Positions 8,161 through 16,482 of a stretch of DNA of 47,966 nt are shown here, piece by piece. Every line of letters starts with the position of its first letter. Position 1 is the first letter of the stretch. Position numbers and translations under genes: made by a program. The notes under the pieces are model-generated. The model saw only the letters and a list, made by a program, of their open reading frames with translations, had not been told where the DNA came from and made no database searches. Source of the stretch: Alphaproteobacteria bacterium (GTDB lineage: Bacteria; Pseudomonadota; Alphaproteobacteria; UBA2966); assembly GCA_018654745.1 (NCBI GenBank), contig JABILA010000075.1, positions 1 through 47,966 on the forward strand, in the 5' to 3' direction.

Positions 8161-9216
8161 ATGGCAAGCCAGGAAATCAAATTCGAAGACCAGATCGGCC
8201 AGTTGTGGGGCTATATCAAGGGCTTTCACGCGGTGCATGTGGTCAGTACCGGTGACAAGCTGGGTCTGTTTGCCAGCCTGAAAGCGGCTGACAATGGCTT
8301 CAGCGCCGAGGAACTTGCCACCCAGCACGATCTGCATGCGCCCTATGTGCTGGGTTGGTGTCGGACGGCAGCGTCCTTTGGTTTTCTGGACGGGGACGAC
8401 AGCACCGACCCGGTAACCTGGAAGCTGGCGCCCTTTTTTGATTTGATCCTGGCCAGTCCGGGGGACCCCCGGCATCTGGCGAATTACTGCACGACGACAA
8501 CGGATCACTTCCATGCCGATCTGGACCGCCATCCTGATTTTTTCAAATCCGGCGAAGTCTTTACATATCAGGAACACGGCGCGGACTTTACCGCGTCTAT
8601 TGCCGACCTCACGGGCGGGCTGCAAACGGTTCTGGTGCATAATGTTCTGCCGAAGCTGCCGGATATCGGACCGCGATTGCAGGAAGACCTCAAGGTGCTG
8701 GACATGGGGTGCGGTGCGGGTGGCCTGATGTTGCGCCTGGCCAAGGCCTACCCGGCCATGACCTGTGTCGGCGTTGACGTCGATGCCCATGGCATTGAAC
8801 AGGCTGCCCTGGAGATTGACCGGGCCGGCATGGCGGGGCGGGTGTCGGCAGAGCTTGTGGATGGCGGAGATATTGGTCACGCCGGCGAATTTGATCTGGT
8901 TACCATGTTCGAGGTTTTGCACGAGCTGCCGTTGATTGTGCGCCCGCAAGTCATGGCCAATTGCGCCCGGGCCCTGAAGCCTGGCGGCAAGTTACTAATC
9001 ATTGACGAAACCTATCCCTCAAAATCCGGAGATTTACGCAAGCCGGAGTATTTCTTCCCGGTTCTGACCGGCTATAACGAAATGACCTGGGGCAATGTGG
9101 TTCCGACGCGTGCCGAACAGGATCAATTGATTCGGGACGCTGGCCTGGTCGAAATCCACCGCGACATGATCGGCGGCATGTTTACAGTCATGCTGATCGA
9201 AAAACCGATGGATTGA
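8161..9216 (+). CDS. SAM-dependent class I methyltransferase with N-terminal dimerisation/winged-helix region
   Basis: From the ATG at 8161 (GGGAG about 10 bp upstream) the protein has 351 residues. Residues 1-90 resemble the helical winged region of O-methyltransferase-like enzymes (HAVHVVSTGDKLGLF, then SAEELA), and the Rossmann domain starts near 178 with motif I VLDMGCGAGGLML, motif II GVDVDA and a motif IV-like FEVLHELP. The last part ends in a beta hairpin typical of class I enzymes. The substrate is unknown. An in-frame ATG 42 bp upstream exists but lacks a ribosome binding site. It is divergent from prfC and followed after 77 bp by a small unknown gene. Confidence 0.8.
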   Translation: MASQEIKFEDQIGQLWGYIKGFHAVHVVSTGDKLGLFASLKAADNGFSAEELATQHDLHAPYVLGWCRTAASFGFLDGDDSTDPVTWKLAPFFDLILASPGDPRHLANYCTTTTDHFHADLDRHPDFFKSGEVFTYQEHGADFTASIADLTGGLQTVLVHNVLPKLPDIGPRLQEDLKVLDMGCGAGGLMLRLAKAYPAMTCVGVDVDAHGIEQAALEIDRAGMAGRVSAELVDGGDIGHAGEFDLVTMFEVLHELPLIVRPQVMANCARALKPGGKLLIIDETYPSKSGDLRKPEYFFPVLTGYNEMTWGNVVPTRAEQDQLIRDAGLVEIHRDMIGGMFTVMLIEKPMD

Positions 9217-9244
9217 TCGGGCGTTGGCTTGATCCTTGCGTCGA

Positions 9245-9277
9245 ATTTCAGACAAAAATCAGAAAATCGTCTGAAAT
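9245..9277. promoter_or_regulatory. Perfect 9-bp inverted repeat upstream of the small gene at 9294
   Basis: ATTTCAGAC (9245-9253) and GTCTGAAAT (9269-9277) are perfect inverted copies with a 15-nt spacer. They lie just before the GGGAG ribosome binding site of the downstream gene. The centre-to-centre distance of 24 bp would suit a dimeric regulator. As RNA it would form a hairpin without a T-tract, so it is not a good terminator. Confidence 0.4.
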
Positions 9278-9293
9278 CCGACGGGAGAATTGC

Positions 9294-9743
9294 GTGCAGA
9301 TCGGGAATAGTTTTTTAGATTCAATCTTTTACAAGCCGGTCGCCGTCAAAACCGATAGCGTGACTGTCGATCTGTCGGCAGGGCTGCAGACGGCAGAAGT
9401 TACCGATACGACCCATGAAATAGCGGCAAAATTTGACCTTCGGAACATTTCCCCCCGTGAAATTGACTTGATGGCCAAAGAATTGCGGCTGCATGACATG
9501 ATTTCTGACATCGATGTGTTCGAATTGTTGACTTACGGTGCTGATTATCTGTCGAACCAGCCGAACAGCCTCTACAGCGAGGAAATGCTGGATACCAAAA
9601 TTGATCTGCTGGGCAAGCTGGAACAAGAGATTGCGAATGAAAAGGCCGCCAACAACCCGGTGGAAGCGCACAAAAACGTGCTCGAATTCATTCAGAAGAT
9701 GGAAGCCCGTGCTCGCATGCCGGTCGCGGGGATTATTGCCTGA
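9294..9743 (+). CDS. Small hypothetical protein, 149 residues
   Basis: The start is taken as GTG at 9294 because GGGAG lies 7 bp upstream; the longer reading from 9213 overlaps the preceding methyltransferase and has no ribosome binding site. The protein is soluble and mainly helical, with SPREIDLMAKELRLHDMI in the middle and a likely coiled, charged C-terminal half (LLGKLEQEIANEKAANN) ending in a short hydrophobic tail. No cysteine pair, signal or enzyme motif is visible, and I do not recognise the family. It stands alone between the methyltransferase and the glycan cluster and is preceded by a perfect inverted repeat. Confidence 0.6.
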   Translation: MQIGNSFLDSIFYKPVAVKTDSVTVDLSAGLQTAEVTDTTHEIAAKFDLRNISPREIDLMAKELRLHDMISDIDVFELLTYGADYLSNQPNSLYSEEMLDTKIDLLGKLEQEIANEKAANNPVEAHKNVLEFIQKMEARARMPVAGIIA

Positions 9744-9818
9744 CATCCCAAGCCGCGACTATGAAGCTCTGGCCTGATGTGCTATTGCCTTGAGATACGA
9801 CCCAGGAGCAATTTCAGG

Positions 9819-9900
9819 GAAAACAGGGTCACTGTTTTCGCAAAAATTGTGCAATCTCAACATGCGGGACGTTTTCAATGATTTAAGGATCAATGAAAAC
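9819..9900. promoter_or_regulatory. Two inverted repeats sharing GAAAAC/GTTTTC ahead of the glycan cluster
   Basis: The first repeat (9819-9839) is GAAAACAG and CTGTTTTC around a 5-nt loop, perfect over 8 bp. The second (9871-9900) has 12-bp arms, GTTTTCAATGAT and ATCAATGAAAAC, with one mismatch and a 6-nt spacer. It ends 33 bp before the ATG at 9934. The shared GTTTTC/GAAAAC core suggests sites for one regulator. The first could also be a weak terminator for the upstream gene. Confidence 0.4.
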
Positions 9901-9933
9901 GCACTTGCGGCGTATCAGACCGGCAAAGAGTTC

Positions 9934-11019
9934 ATGACAGTTGATATTTCTGTAATTGCACCCACCCTGAATGAACGGGAAAATGTTCCCCGATTGATCG
10001 AATTGCTGGACGCCACATTGGATGGCCGAAAGTGGGAAGTGATTTTTGTCGATGATAATTCGACGGACGGCACACAAGCCGAGGTCATGGCCTGCGCTGC
10101 CCTCGACCCCAGGGTGCGCCTGATCGAACGTGTCGGTCGCCGGGGATTGTCGTCTGCATGCATCGAAGGATTCATGTCTTCCTCTGCCGAGCATGTCGCG
10201 GTTATCGATGCCGACCTGCAGCATGACGAGCGATTATTGCCACAAATGCTGGATGCCTTCGCTGAAGATACAGGCCTTGATATTGTTGTCGGCAGTCGTT
10301 TTGTCGAAGGCGGAGGCCTTGGCGATTGGGGCAAGATGCGGATCGCTGCCAGCAATTTCGCCAAAAGCCTGAGTTACATGGTTGTGCCGCAAAAAGTCAC
10401 CGACCCCATGAGCGGGTTTTTTATGGTGCGCCGGACGTCGTTCCGCGAAGTCGTGCCAAACCTGTCGGGCCGGGGCTTCAAGATATTGCTGGATATTTTG
10501 TGCACGGCTGGCAAGGACTTCAAAATGAAGGAATTGCCCTACGAGTTTAAAACCCGACAATGGGGTGAGAGCAAACTGAACAGCACGGTCATGGTCGAGT
10601 ATGTCGCCTTGCTGGCTGACAAAAGCTTCGGCAAGATTTTACCGCTGCGGTTCATTATGTTCATAATGATGGGCATGGTTGGCGCAGGCGTGAACGTTGC
10701 TGTTCTGGCAATCCTGTATGGTGGGGGCATGTTCGGGTTCCTGACCAGCCATATCATTGGGGCCATGGCGGCCATGTCGATCAACTTTTTCCTCAATAAT
10801 TCGATCACCTATTCAGACAAGAAACTGAAAGGTGTGCGGCTGTTGTCCGGCCTGGCGTTGTTTTATGTGCTGTGTTCCTTTGGCCTGTTCTTTAATGTGC
10901 TGGTGGCGGAACGTGTTGTCGATGCTGCCGGATCATGGGTGCTGGCAGGTTTCCTGGGGGCAGTTGTCGGTGCCGTCTGGAACTATGCCACGAACACGAC
11001 GTTGAACTGGCGGGCCTGA
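9934..11019 (+). CDS. GT2 polyprenyl-phosphate glycosyltransferase fused to a GtrA membrane domain
   Basis: The 361-residue protein is a two-domain fusion. Residues 1 to about 225 are a family 2 glycosyltransferase of the dolichol-phosphate mannosyltransferase (DPM1) type with FVDDNSTDGT near 36-45, DADLQHDE near 92-99 and the QWGESKL motif. Residues about 235-361 form a GtrA domain with four membrane helices (RFIMFIMMGMVGAGVNV to the end). It probably moves a sugar, often mannose or glucose, from a nucleotide donor to polyprenyl phosphate and helps flip it. The start at 9934 is chosen because the glycosyltransferase domain begins there; the open frame extends upstream to 9790 without homology. 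A GDP-mannose-producing enzyme lies two genes downstream, consistent with a mannose donor. Confidence 0.88.
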   Translation: MTVDISVIAPTLNERENVPRLIELLDATLDGRKWEVIFVDDNSTDGTQAEVMACAALDPRVRLIERVGRRGLSSACIEGFMSSSAEHVAVIDADLQHDERLLPQMLDAFAEDTGLDIVVGSRFVEGGGLGDWGKMRIAASNFAKSLSYMVVPQKVTDPMSGFFMVRRTSFREVVPNLSGRGFKILLDILCTAGKDFKMKELPYEFKTRQWGESKLNSTVMVEYVALLADKSFGKILPLRFIMFIMMGMVGAGVNVAVLAILYGGGMFGFLTSHIIGAMAAMSINFFLNNSITYSDKKLKGVRLLSGLALFYVLCSFGLFFNVLVAERVVDAAGSWVLAGFLGAVVGAVWNYATNTTLNWRA

Positions 11020-11033
11020 GAGATGTCCGGTTG

Positions 11034-11747
11034 ATGACTGATACCTATGATTATGATGCGATAGATGTTGGTTATTATGATGCGGTATTTCATCGTAATC
11101 AGGGCATGCAAAGCAAATGGCATCAGCTGAAATTTGATCGCATTCGCCGGGAACTGGGACAGCCACAAAAACATCTGGATATCGCCTGTGGCCCTGGCAC
11201 CTTCATCGGATCATTGCCCGAGACTATTTCTTCGACCGGAGTCGATATTGCCGCCAGCCAGATAGAGTACGCCCAGCGTACCTATGCTCGCCCGAACGCA
11301 GATTTTCAGCACATCGCAGAAGGTGGTCTGCCTTACGACGAGGCGGCATTTGATAGCGTTACCAGCATTGAATTGATTGAACATCTGGAGCAAGACGCCG
11401 TCGCAGCTTTGCTGGCAGATGCCTGTCGGGTCATGACACCGGGCGGGCGGATCATTGTTTCAACTCCGGATTACGGTGGCGTCTGGCCTGCCGTTGAATG
11501 GTTGCTGAACCGGCTCGGTGATGTCTCTTACGAAGATCAACATATCAACAAATTTACCAAACAGCGCCTGAGAGAAACGCTTGCAGCGGCTGGATTTCAG
11601 AATGTCGATGTTCGGTCCTATCTGTTTGCCGCCCCTTTTGCTGCTGCTTTGGGCTGGGGATTTGCGGACTTGATCGAAAAACTGGAACCGGCGTTTATTG
11701 TTGATCGTTTTGGATTGTTGCTAATCGCAACAGCAGACGCGCCATGA
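11034..11747 (+). CDS. SAM-dependent class I methyltransferase of the glycan cluster
   Basis: The 237-residue enzyme starts at ATG 11034, 14 bp after the GT2-GtrA gene. Motif I is LDIACGPGTFIG near residue 47, the acidic end of strand 2 is in GVDIAASQIEYA, and the post-motif ELIEHLEQD and PGGRIIVSTPD segments are typical of Methyltransf_11/23 proteins. The C-terminal third has an Ala-rich stretch FAAPFAAALGWGF. Its stop overlaps the next start (ATGA), so it is translationally coupled to the mannose-1-phosphate guanylyltransferase gene. It may methylate a sugar or polyprenyl-linked glycan; the substrate is unknown. Confidence 0.8.
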   Translation: MTDTYDYDAIDVGYYDAVFHRNQGMQSKWHQLKFDRIRRELGQPQKHLDIACGPGTFIGSLPETISSTGVDIAASQIEYAQRTYARPNADFQHIAEGGLPYDEAAFDSVTSIELIEHLEQDAVAALLADACRVMTPGGRIIVSTPDYGGVWPAVEWLLNRLGDVSYEDQHINKFTKQRLRETLAAAGFQNVDVRSYLFAAPFAAALGWGFADLIEKLEPAFIVDRFGLLLIATADAP

Positions 11748-13177
11748 CGGGCCAGGCAATTTATCCGGTTATCCTGTCTGGTGGCTCGGGCTCCCGCCTT
11801 TGGCCCATGTCACGGGCGCATTATCCCAAACAGTTTTTACCCCTGGCGGGTGACTTGTCCCTGTTCCAGGAAACTGCCTTGCGCATGAGCCGGGCGCGAA
11901 ACGCCGCAGCCCCCCTGATCATCACCAACAACGAACACCGATTCATTGTTGATGAACAGCTTAAACAAATCGGTATCGAACCGCTGGCGATCATACTGGA
12001 ACCAACCGGGCGGAACACAGCACCTGCCGCCGCCGTTGCCGCGCTGAAAGTTGCAGAAGTGGATGCCGACGGGATTGTGGTGCTGTTGCCATCGGACCAT
12101 CTGATCAGCGGTGAAGATCGCTTTCACAATGATTTGGCGCCTGCAGTTGATGCCGCCGTTGTGGGCAATATGGTGACGTTTGGTATTGCCCCCGGTCATC
12201 CCGAAACCGGCTATGGTTATATTCGCAAAGGTGATAATTTCCCGACGGTCGAGAATTGTTTTTGTGTGGATGCCTTTGTTGAAAAACCGGACCTCGAAAC
12301 GGCCATAAAATATCTGAAGTCCGGAGACTATTTCTGGAACAGCGGCATGTTTGTTTTTTCCGCCGCAAGCTTTCTGGATGAACTGCAAAAGTTCCAGCCC
12401 GGACTTTCAACACAATGTCAAAATGCCCTGACAGCTGGCCAATCCGATCTTGGCTTCCTGCGTCTCGACGAAAAGGATTTTGCGGCTTGTCCATCGATTT
12501 CAATCGACTATGCCGTGATGGAAAAAACAGACGCTGCCGCCGTGGTCATGGCATCGTTCGGCTGGAGCGATGTTGGTGCCTGGCCGTCCCTGTGGCAGGC
12601 CTCCCGGCAGGACGAACAAGGTAACGCAGTGTCCGGCGATACCATGCTGCGGGATGTGCAAAACAGTTACGTGCGCAGTGAAGGGAAACAATTACTCACC
12701 GTGATCGGCGTCAAGGACATGGTCATTGTCTCAACGGATGACGCGGTGCTGGTGGCACCAAAGGAACGTGCGGCGGAAACCAAAGACCTGGTCGATGCGC
12801 TGTCCGAAGCCCGTCGTTCGGAAGTTGTGCATCACCCCAAGGTGCACCGGCCCTGGGGCTCGTACGAAGACATAGACCAGGACGAACGCTTCCGGGTCAA
12901 ACGCATTATCGTCAAGCCAGGTGCTGCCTTGTCGCTGCAGAAACACAGTCAGCGGTCTGAGCACTGGGTCGTGGTCAAGGGGCGGGCCAGAATAACACGC
13001 GATTCGGACGTGTTCGAGCTTGAGGAAAACCAGTCAACCTATATACCTGCCGGTATGATACACCGCCTTGAAAATCCGGGAGACGATCCGTTGCATCTCA
13101 TTGAAATTCAGTCCGGTGGCTATCTGGGTGAAGACGACATTATTCGTCTGGAAGACAATTACGGACGAACCAAATGA
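11744..13177 (+). CDS. manC: Mannose-1-phosphate guanylyltransferase / mannose-6-phosphate isomerase
   Basis: This bifunctional enzyme converts fructose-6-phosphate to mannose-6-phosphate and mannose-1-phosphate plus GTP to GDP-mannose. The 477-residue length is normal for the AlgA/ManC/CpsB type. The nucleotidyltransferase signature GGSGSRLWPMSR with PKQF sits near residues 13-30, LEPTGRNTAPA near 85-95, and FVEKPD near 178. The C-terminal cupin isomerase domain has RPWGSYE, then SLQKHSQRSEHW. It overlaps both neighbours by four bases (ATGA), so it is firmly in the operon. GDP-mannose is the likely precursor for the glycan made here. Confidence 0.95.
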   Translation: MTGQAIYPVILSGGSGSRLWPMSRAHYPKQFLPLAGDLSLFQETALRMSRARNAAAPLIITNNEHRFIVDEQLKQIGIEPLAIILEPTGRNTAPAAAVAALKVAEVDADGIVVLLPSDHLISGEDRFHNDLAPAVDAAVVGNMVTFGIAPGHPETGYGYIRKGDNFPTVENCFCVDAFVEKPDLETAIKYLKSGDYFWNSGMFVFSAASFLDELQKFQPGLSTQCQNALTAGQSDLGFLRLDEKDFAACPSISIDYAVMEKTDAAAVVMASFGWSDVGAWPSLWQASRQDEQGNAVSGDTMLRDVQNSYVRSEGKQLLTVIGVKDMVIVSTDDAVLVAPKERAAETKDLVDALSEARRSEVVHHPKVHRPWGSYEDIDQDERFRVKRIIVKPGAALSLQKHSQRSEHWVVVKGRARITRDSDVFELEENQSTYIPAGMIHRLENPGDDPLHLIEIQSGGYLGEDDIIRLEDNYGRTK

Positions 13178-14637
13178 CCGCACAATCCATGACCGCTCAG
13201 CAAGGCCAAAAGGCGCGCTTGCCTGGCATTTTATTCATGATACTGGCACTGGCCAAGGTCTCAGGCCTGATGTTCTTTGGCCCGTTGCAACAGCCGGATT
13301 CAATTGCCTATCTGTCCTATGCCCACACCATCCTGACCGACACAGGCTGGTTATCTGACGGGGCCATGAATGACTTTGCAGTACCACAAACGGTTTTCAG
13401 GACCTTTGGTTACCCGGCCTTGATCGCGGCGGCCGGATTTATCACCGGCAAAAGTGGCGTGGCGCTCTATGTGGTGGTTGCCATCCAGCTCGTGGTCTCT
13501 TTGTTTGCCACCGTCATGGTCTACCGGCTGGGCCTGGTGTTGTTGCGGAATATGAACCTGGCCTTGCTGGCTGCTGCGGCCCATGCCTTGTCAGTCACCA
13601 TTACCTATGATCAGCATATTCTGACAGACAGCCTGTTTAATGCCCTGTGTGTCATTGGCTTTACCACTCCGATCATCGGCTTTCTTCAGAAACGACCACC
13701 CGGTCCCTGGCTGCTGCTGGGACTTGGCATCATGCTGGGCTATGCCTGTCTGGTTCGGGGGATCGGCCTTTATGTGCTGGTCTTTTTTGCCCCTGCCTAT
13801 ATTGCCTGGTTTGTCGTCGCCCATGAACAAACCGCGAAGACCATGCGCGGCGTTCTCTTGCTGGTACTGCCGCTGGCGATTGTGATTGGCGGTGTGATGA
13901 GCTGGAACACATGGCGCACGGGATACACCTTTTTTACCACCGGCGCGCAATATGTTCTGATCCAGCCTCTGGTCAAGATCGAAGGACGCGGCACCAAAGT
14001 CTTTGACGGTGACACCCCGCTGGACAAACTGGCGCAAAAATATCTCAAGACCTATGAATACAAGGAAGCGGTGCAAATCACCGAGGCATTGTTCACGGAA
14101 TATGGCATCAATGCATATGATTCTGCGAAAATGCACAGCCAGAAATACTTCTCCACCCTGGCCAGCCAGCCCGGTGCTGTGCTGTATCACGGTGTGCGCA
14201 ATTATGAGGAAGGCCTTGTGCACCAGTTCTTCAATGTGCTGGATAACGCCAAGATCTATTTTAAGTTTGCGACCGGCGTCAAACCCTGGCCCGGGACCAA
14301 AGAGCTTTGGCAACGCGCCAGAGACGAGCGCAACCCGCTGGATATCGTCCTGATCCTTGGTCTGGCGATTTTACGCCTGGTAGCGTGGTCATCGTTCCTG
14401 GTGTTGTTGATCGGCGTACCGGTTGTGGTGATCCGGGCCCTGCGCAACGGAATTTCACTTCCCGCCGATGTCCTCGCGATTTTTTACTGCTGGGGGCTTT
14501 ATTTCGCTTATTCCTTCGGCCTCAGCATGATCCATATGGTTGACCGCTTCTTACCCGCCGTCCTCGCAGCCGGTCTGGTGGGATCGCTGTTCGTTTGGCA
14601 GCAAATTTGGCGGATTTTCAGGAAAAATAGCCACTGA
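13174..14637 (+). CDS. GT-C type membrane glycosyltransferase (ArnT/PMT-like)
   Basis: The 487-residue protein is polytopic with roughly ten or more membrane helices. The first periplasmic loop carries an acidic residue in QQPDSIAYLSYAHTILTD, as in polyprenyl-phosphate-dependent GT-C enzymes (family 39/83, PMT_2), and a large soluble loop around residues 255-390 separates the last helices. It would use a polyprenyl-phosphate sugar, such as the one made by the GT2-GtrA protein, to glycosylate a periplasmic acceptor. The start overlaps the manC stop by four bases. Lipid, protein or polysaccharide could be the acceptor. The assignment rests on topology and the early Asp motif, not on close identity. 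Confidence 0.7.
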   Translation: MTAQSMTAQQGQKARLPGILFMILALAKVSGLMFFGPLQQPDSIAYLSYAHTILTDTGWLSDGAMNDFAVPQTVFRTFGYPALIAAAGFITGKSGVALYVVVAIQLVVSLFATVMVYRLGLVLLRNMNLALLAAAAHALSVTITYDQHILTDSLFNALCVIGFTTPIIGFLQKRPPGPWLLLGLGIMLGYACLVRGIGLYVLVFFAPAYIAWFVVAHEQTAKTMRGVLLLVLPLAIVIGGVMSWNTWRTGYTFFTTGAQYVLIQPLVKIEGRGTKVFDGDTPLDKLAQKYLKTYEYKEAVQITEALFTEYGINAYDSAKMHSQKYFSTLASQPGAVLYHGVRNYEEGLVHQFFNVLDNAKIYFKFATGVKPWPGTKELWQRARDERNPLDIVLILGLAILRLVAWSSFLVLLIGVPVVVIRALRNGISLPADVLAIFYCWGLYFAYSFGLSMIHMVDRFLPAVLAAGLVGSLFVWQQIWRIFRKNSH

Positions 14638-14685
14638 TACCTTCAATTCAGGTGCAATCTGCTCTAAACAAGGCACCAGCAAGCG

Positions 14686-14706
14686 ATCAGAGTACGTCAC
14701 TCTGAT
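14686..14706. promoter_or_regulatory. 8-bp inverted repeat upstream of the cupin gene
   Basis: ATCAGAGT and ACTCTGAT flank the 5-nt loop ACGTC. It lies in the only sizeable gap of the cluster (107 bp between the GT-C gene and the cupin gene). No T-tract follows, so an operator or mRNA-processing hairpin is likelier than a terminator. Confidence 0.35.
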
Positions 14707-14744
14707 TCGGATAATTCAGAGATACACAGAAGGATCAGCGGCAG

Positions 14745-15191
14745 ATGAGTGAAAGACCCGTCATTCGACCCGTAACCGAAGAGGAAGTTGCCAACTTTCC
14801 CAAGGACATCATAATTGCGCAAAAAGATTCTTTTGATGACGAGCGGGGCTCAATCATTCCACTGGTCGACACGACCATGGAAAGTGCCGTCATGATTGTC
14901 TCCAAAAAAGGGACTGTCCGTGCCAACCATTATCACAAGACCGACTGGCATTATTGTTATGTCATCGATGGTGAAATCGATTACTACTACCGTCCGACCG
15001 GCAGTGATCAGGAAGCTGAAAAAGTAACCGTCAAAAAAGGTGAATTGTTTTTCACACCACCCATGGTCGATCACGCCATGCACTTTAATGTCGATACAAC
15101 CTTCCTGACTCTGGGGCGGAATTCCCGTGAACAGGCCGTATACGAAGCCGATGTCGAGCGCATTGCCCTGTTTGATCCTGACAATCCGTAG
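14745..15191 (+). CDS. Cupin-domain protein of the sugar-biosynthesis cluster
   Basis: The 148-residue protein is a single small cupin. The first cupin motif is NHYHKTDWHYCYVIDGEI, with potential metal ligands His, His and Asp/His, and the second is GELFFTPPMVDHAMHF. Relatives in polysaccharide clusters include RmlC-like epimerases and FdtA/WxcM-like ketoisomerases, and the setting (beside a deoxysugar-type C-methyltransferase and an epimerase/dehydratase) suggests it isomerises or epimerises a nucleotide-linked keto sugar. A non-catalytic role is possible. An AGGA lies about 11 bp before the ATG. The following gene starts 14 bp after its stop. Confidence 0.7.
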   Translation: MSERPVIRPVTEEEVANFPKDIIIAQKDSFDDERGSIIPLVDTTMESAVMIVSKKGTVRANHYHKTDWHYCYVIDGEIDYYYRPTGSDQEAEKVTVKKGELFFTPPMVDHAMHFNVDTTFLTLGRNSREQAVYEADVERIALFDPDNP

Positions 15192-15205
15192 GGGCTGGCG
15201 AGACA

Positions 15206-16459
15206 GTGTCTACTGGCGAGGTTTCATTTTATCATCGTGACAATTGTCGCCTGTGTATTTCGACAGACCTTGCGAAAGTTTTGTCGATCCCGGCGACACC
15301 ACCTGCCAACGCCTTCGTCGATGCGGATCAACTGAACCAAAACCAACAATCCTTCCCGCTGGATTTGTGGTACTGCGCAGCCTGCGGTCATTTGCAGTTG
15401 CTGGATGTGGTTGACCCGTCGGTTCTGTTTGAAAATTACGTTTATGTCTCCGGAACTTCTCCGGCATTTGTGAAGCATTTCCGGGAATATGCAGAACATA
15501 TCGTTCAAGCTCGCGGCTTGCGTCCGGGTGCACTGGTTGTGGACATTGGCTCCAACGACGGCACTTTGTTGTCCCAGTTCAAAGATCTGGATATGCGGGT
15601 GCTGGGCATAGACCCGGCCCGTGATATTGCCGCTGCTGCCACAGCCTCGGGCATTGAGACGCTGAACAGGTTTTTCGACTCTGAACTGGCGGACGAAATT
15701 CGCCAAACCCATGGCGAAGCGCAGTGCATTACCGCAAACAATGTCTTTGCGCATATCGATGACCTGACCGAAATCGTCAAGGGTATCCGGCATTTACTGA
15801 CCGAAGACGGTGTTTTCGCCTTTGAGGTTTCTTACCGCCTTGATGTGCTGGAAGACACATTGTTCGATACGATCTACCACGAACACCTTGATTACCACGC
15901 GGTCAAACCGTTGCAGGCTTTTTTTGCGCGCAACGGTATGACCCTGATCGACGTCGAACGGGTGCCGACCCATGGTGGCAGCCTGCGGGGTTTTGCCCAG
16001 CGTGCGGATGGCTCTGGCGCAGTCTCTGAGTCTGTCGCCAGTCAAATTGCTGTTGAAGAAACTGCTGGTCTCTACGAAATCAGCCGTTATCAGGAATTTT
16101 CAAGCCAGATTGATCAACTCGGTGCTGATCTCAGGAAGCTACTTGATGGATTGAAAGCAGAGGGAAATACGGTTGCCGGTTTCGGGGCCCCTGCCAAAGC
16201 GACAACACTGATGTATCGTTTTGGCCTCGATCAATCTGATATCGCCTACATAGTCGACGACAGCCCGCTCAAACAGGGCCTGTATTCACCTGGCTTGCAT
16301 ATTCCCGTGGTTTCGAAAGAGCATCTGGAACAGCATCCAGTGGACTATTTGCTGATCCTGGCGTGGAATTTTGCCGAACCCATCATCAAGAACAATCATC
16401 AGGTGCTGGATAATGGCGGACATTTTATTGTTCCTGTGCCAGATCTGAAAATCATATAA
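15206..16459 (+). CDS. Deoxysugar C-methyltransferase family protein (zinc-binding, TylC3/EvaC-like)
   Basis: The 417-residue protein has the three-part layout of C-methyltransferases acting on nucleotide-linked keto-deoxysugars. It has an N-terminal zinc module with CRLC (14-17) and CAACGH (57-62), a central Rossmann SAM domain with VVDIGSNDGTLL near 112, and a C-terminal Methyltransf_14 domain. The YHEHLDYHAV motif contains the His regarded as the catalytic base in this family. GTG at 15206 is the start, 14 bp after the cupin gene. The product is expected to be a branched-chain sugar, although members of this family in oligosaccharide clusters have varied substrates. Confidence 0.82.
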   Translation: MSTGEVSFYHRDNCRLCISTDLAKVLSIPATPPANAFVDADQLNQNQQSFPLDLWYCAACGHLQLLDVVDPSVLFENYVYVSGTSPAFVKHFREYAEHIVQARGLRPGALVVDIGSNDGTLLSQFKDLDMRVLGIDPARDIAAAATASGIETLNRFFDSELADEIRQTHGEAQCITANNVFAHIDDLTEIVKGIRHLLTEDGVFAFEVSYRLDVLEDTLFDTIYHEHLDYHAVKPLQAFFARNGMTLIDVERVPTHGGSLRGFAQRADGSGAVSESVASQIAVEETAGLYEISRYQEFSSQIDQLGADLRKLLDGLKAEGNTVAGFGAPAKATTLMYRFGLDQSDIAYIVDDSPLKQGLYSPGLHIPVVSKEHLEQHPVDYLLILAWNFAEPIIKNNHQVLDNGGHFIVPVPDLKII

Positions 16460-16482
16460 CTGAAATACGGACGGACGATCAT

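Noticed and set aside
9213..9293. Longer start for the small protein at 9294
   Set aside because: It would overlap the previous gene's stop, lacks a ribosome binding site and would cover the perfect inverted repeat.
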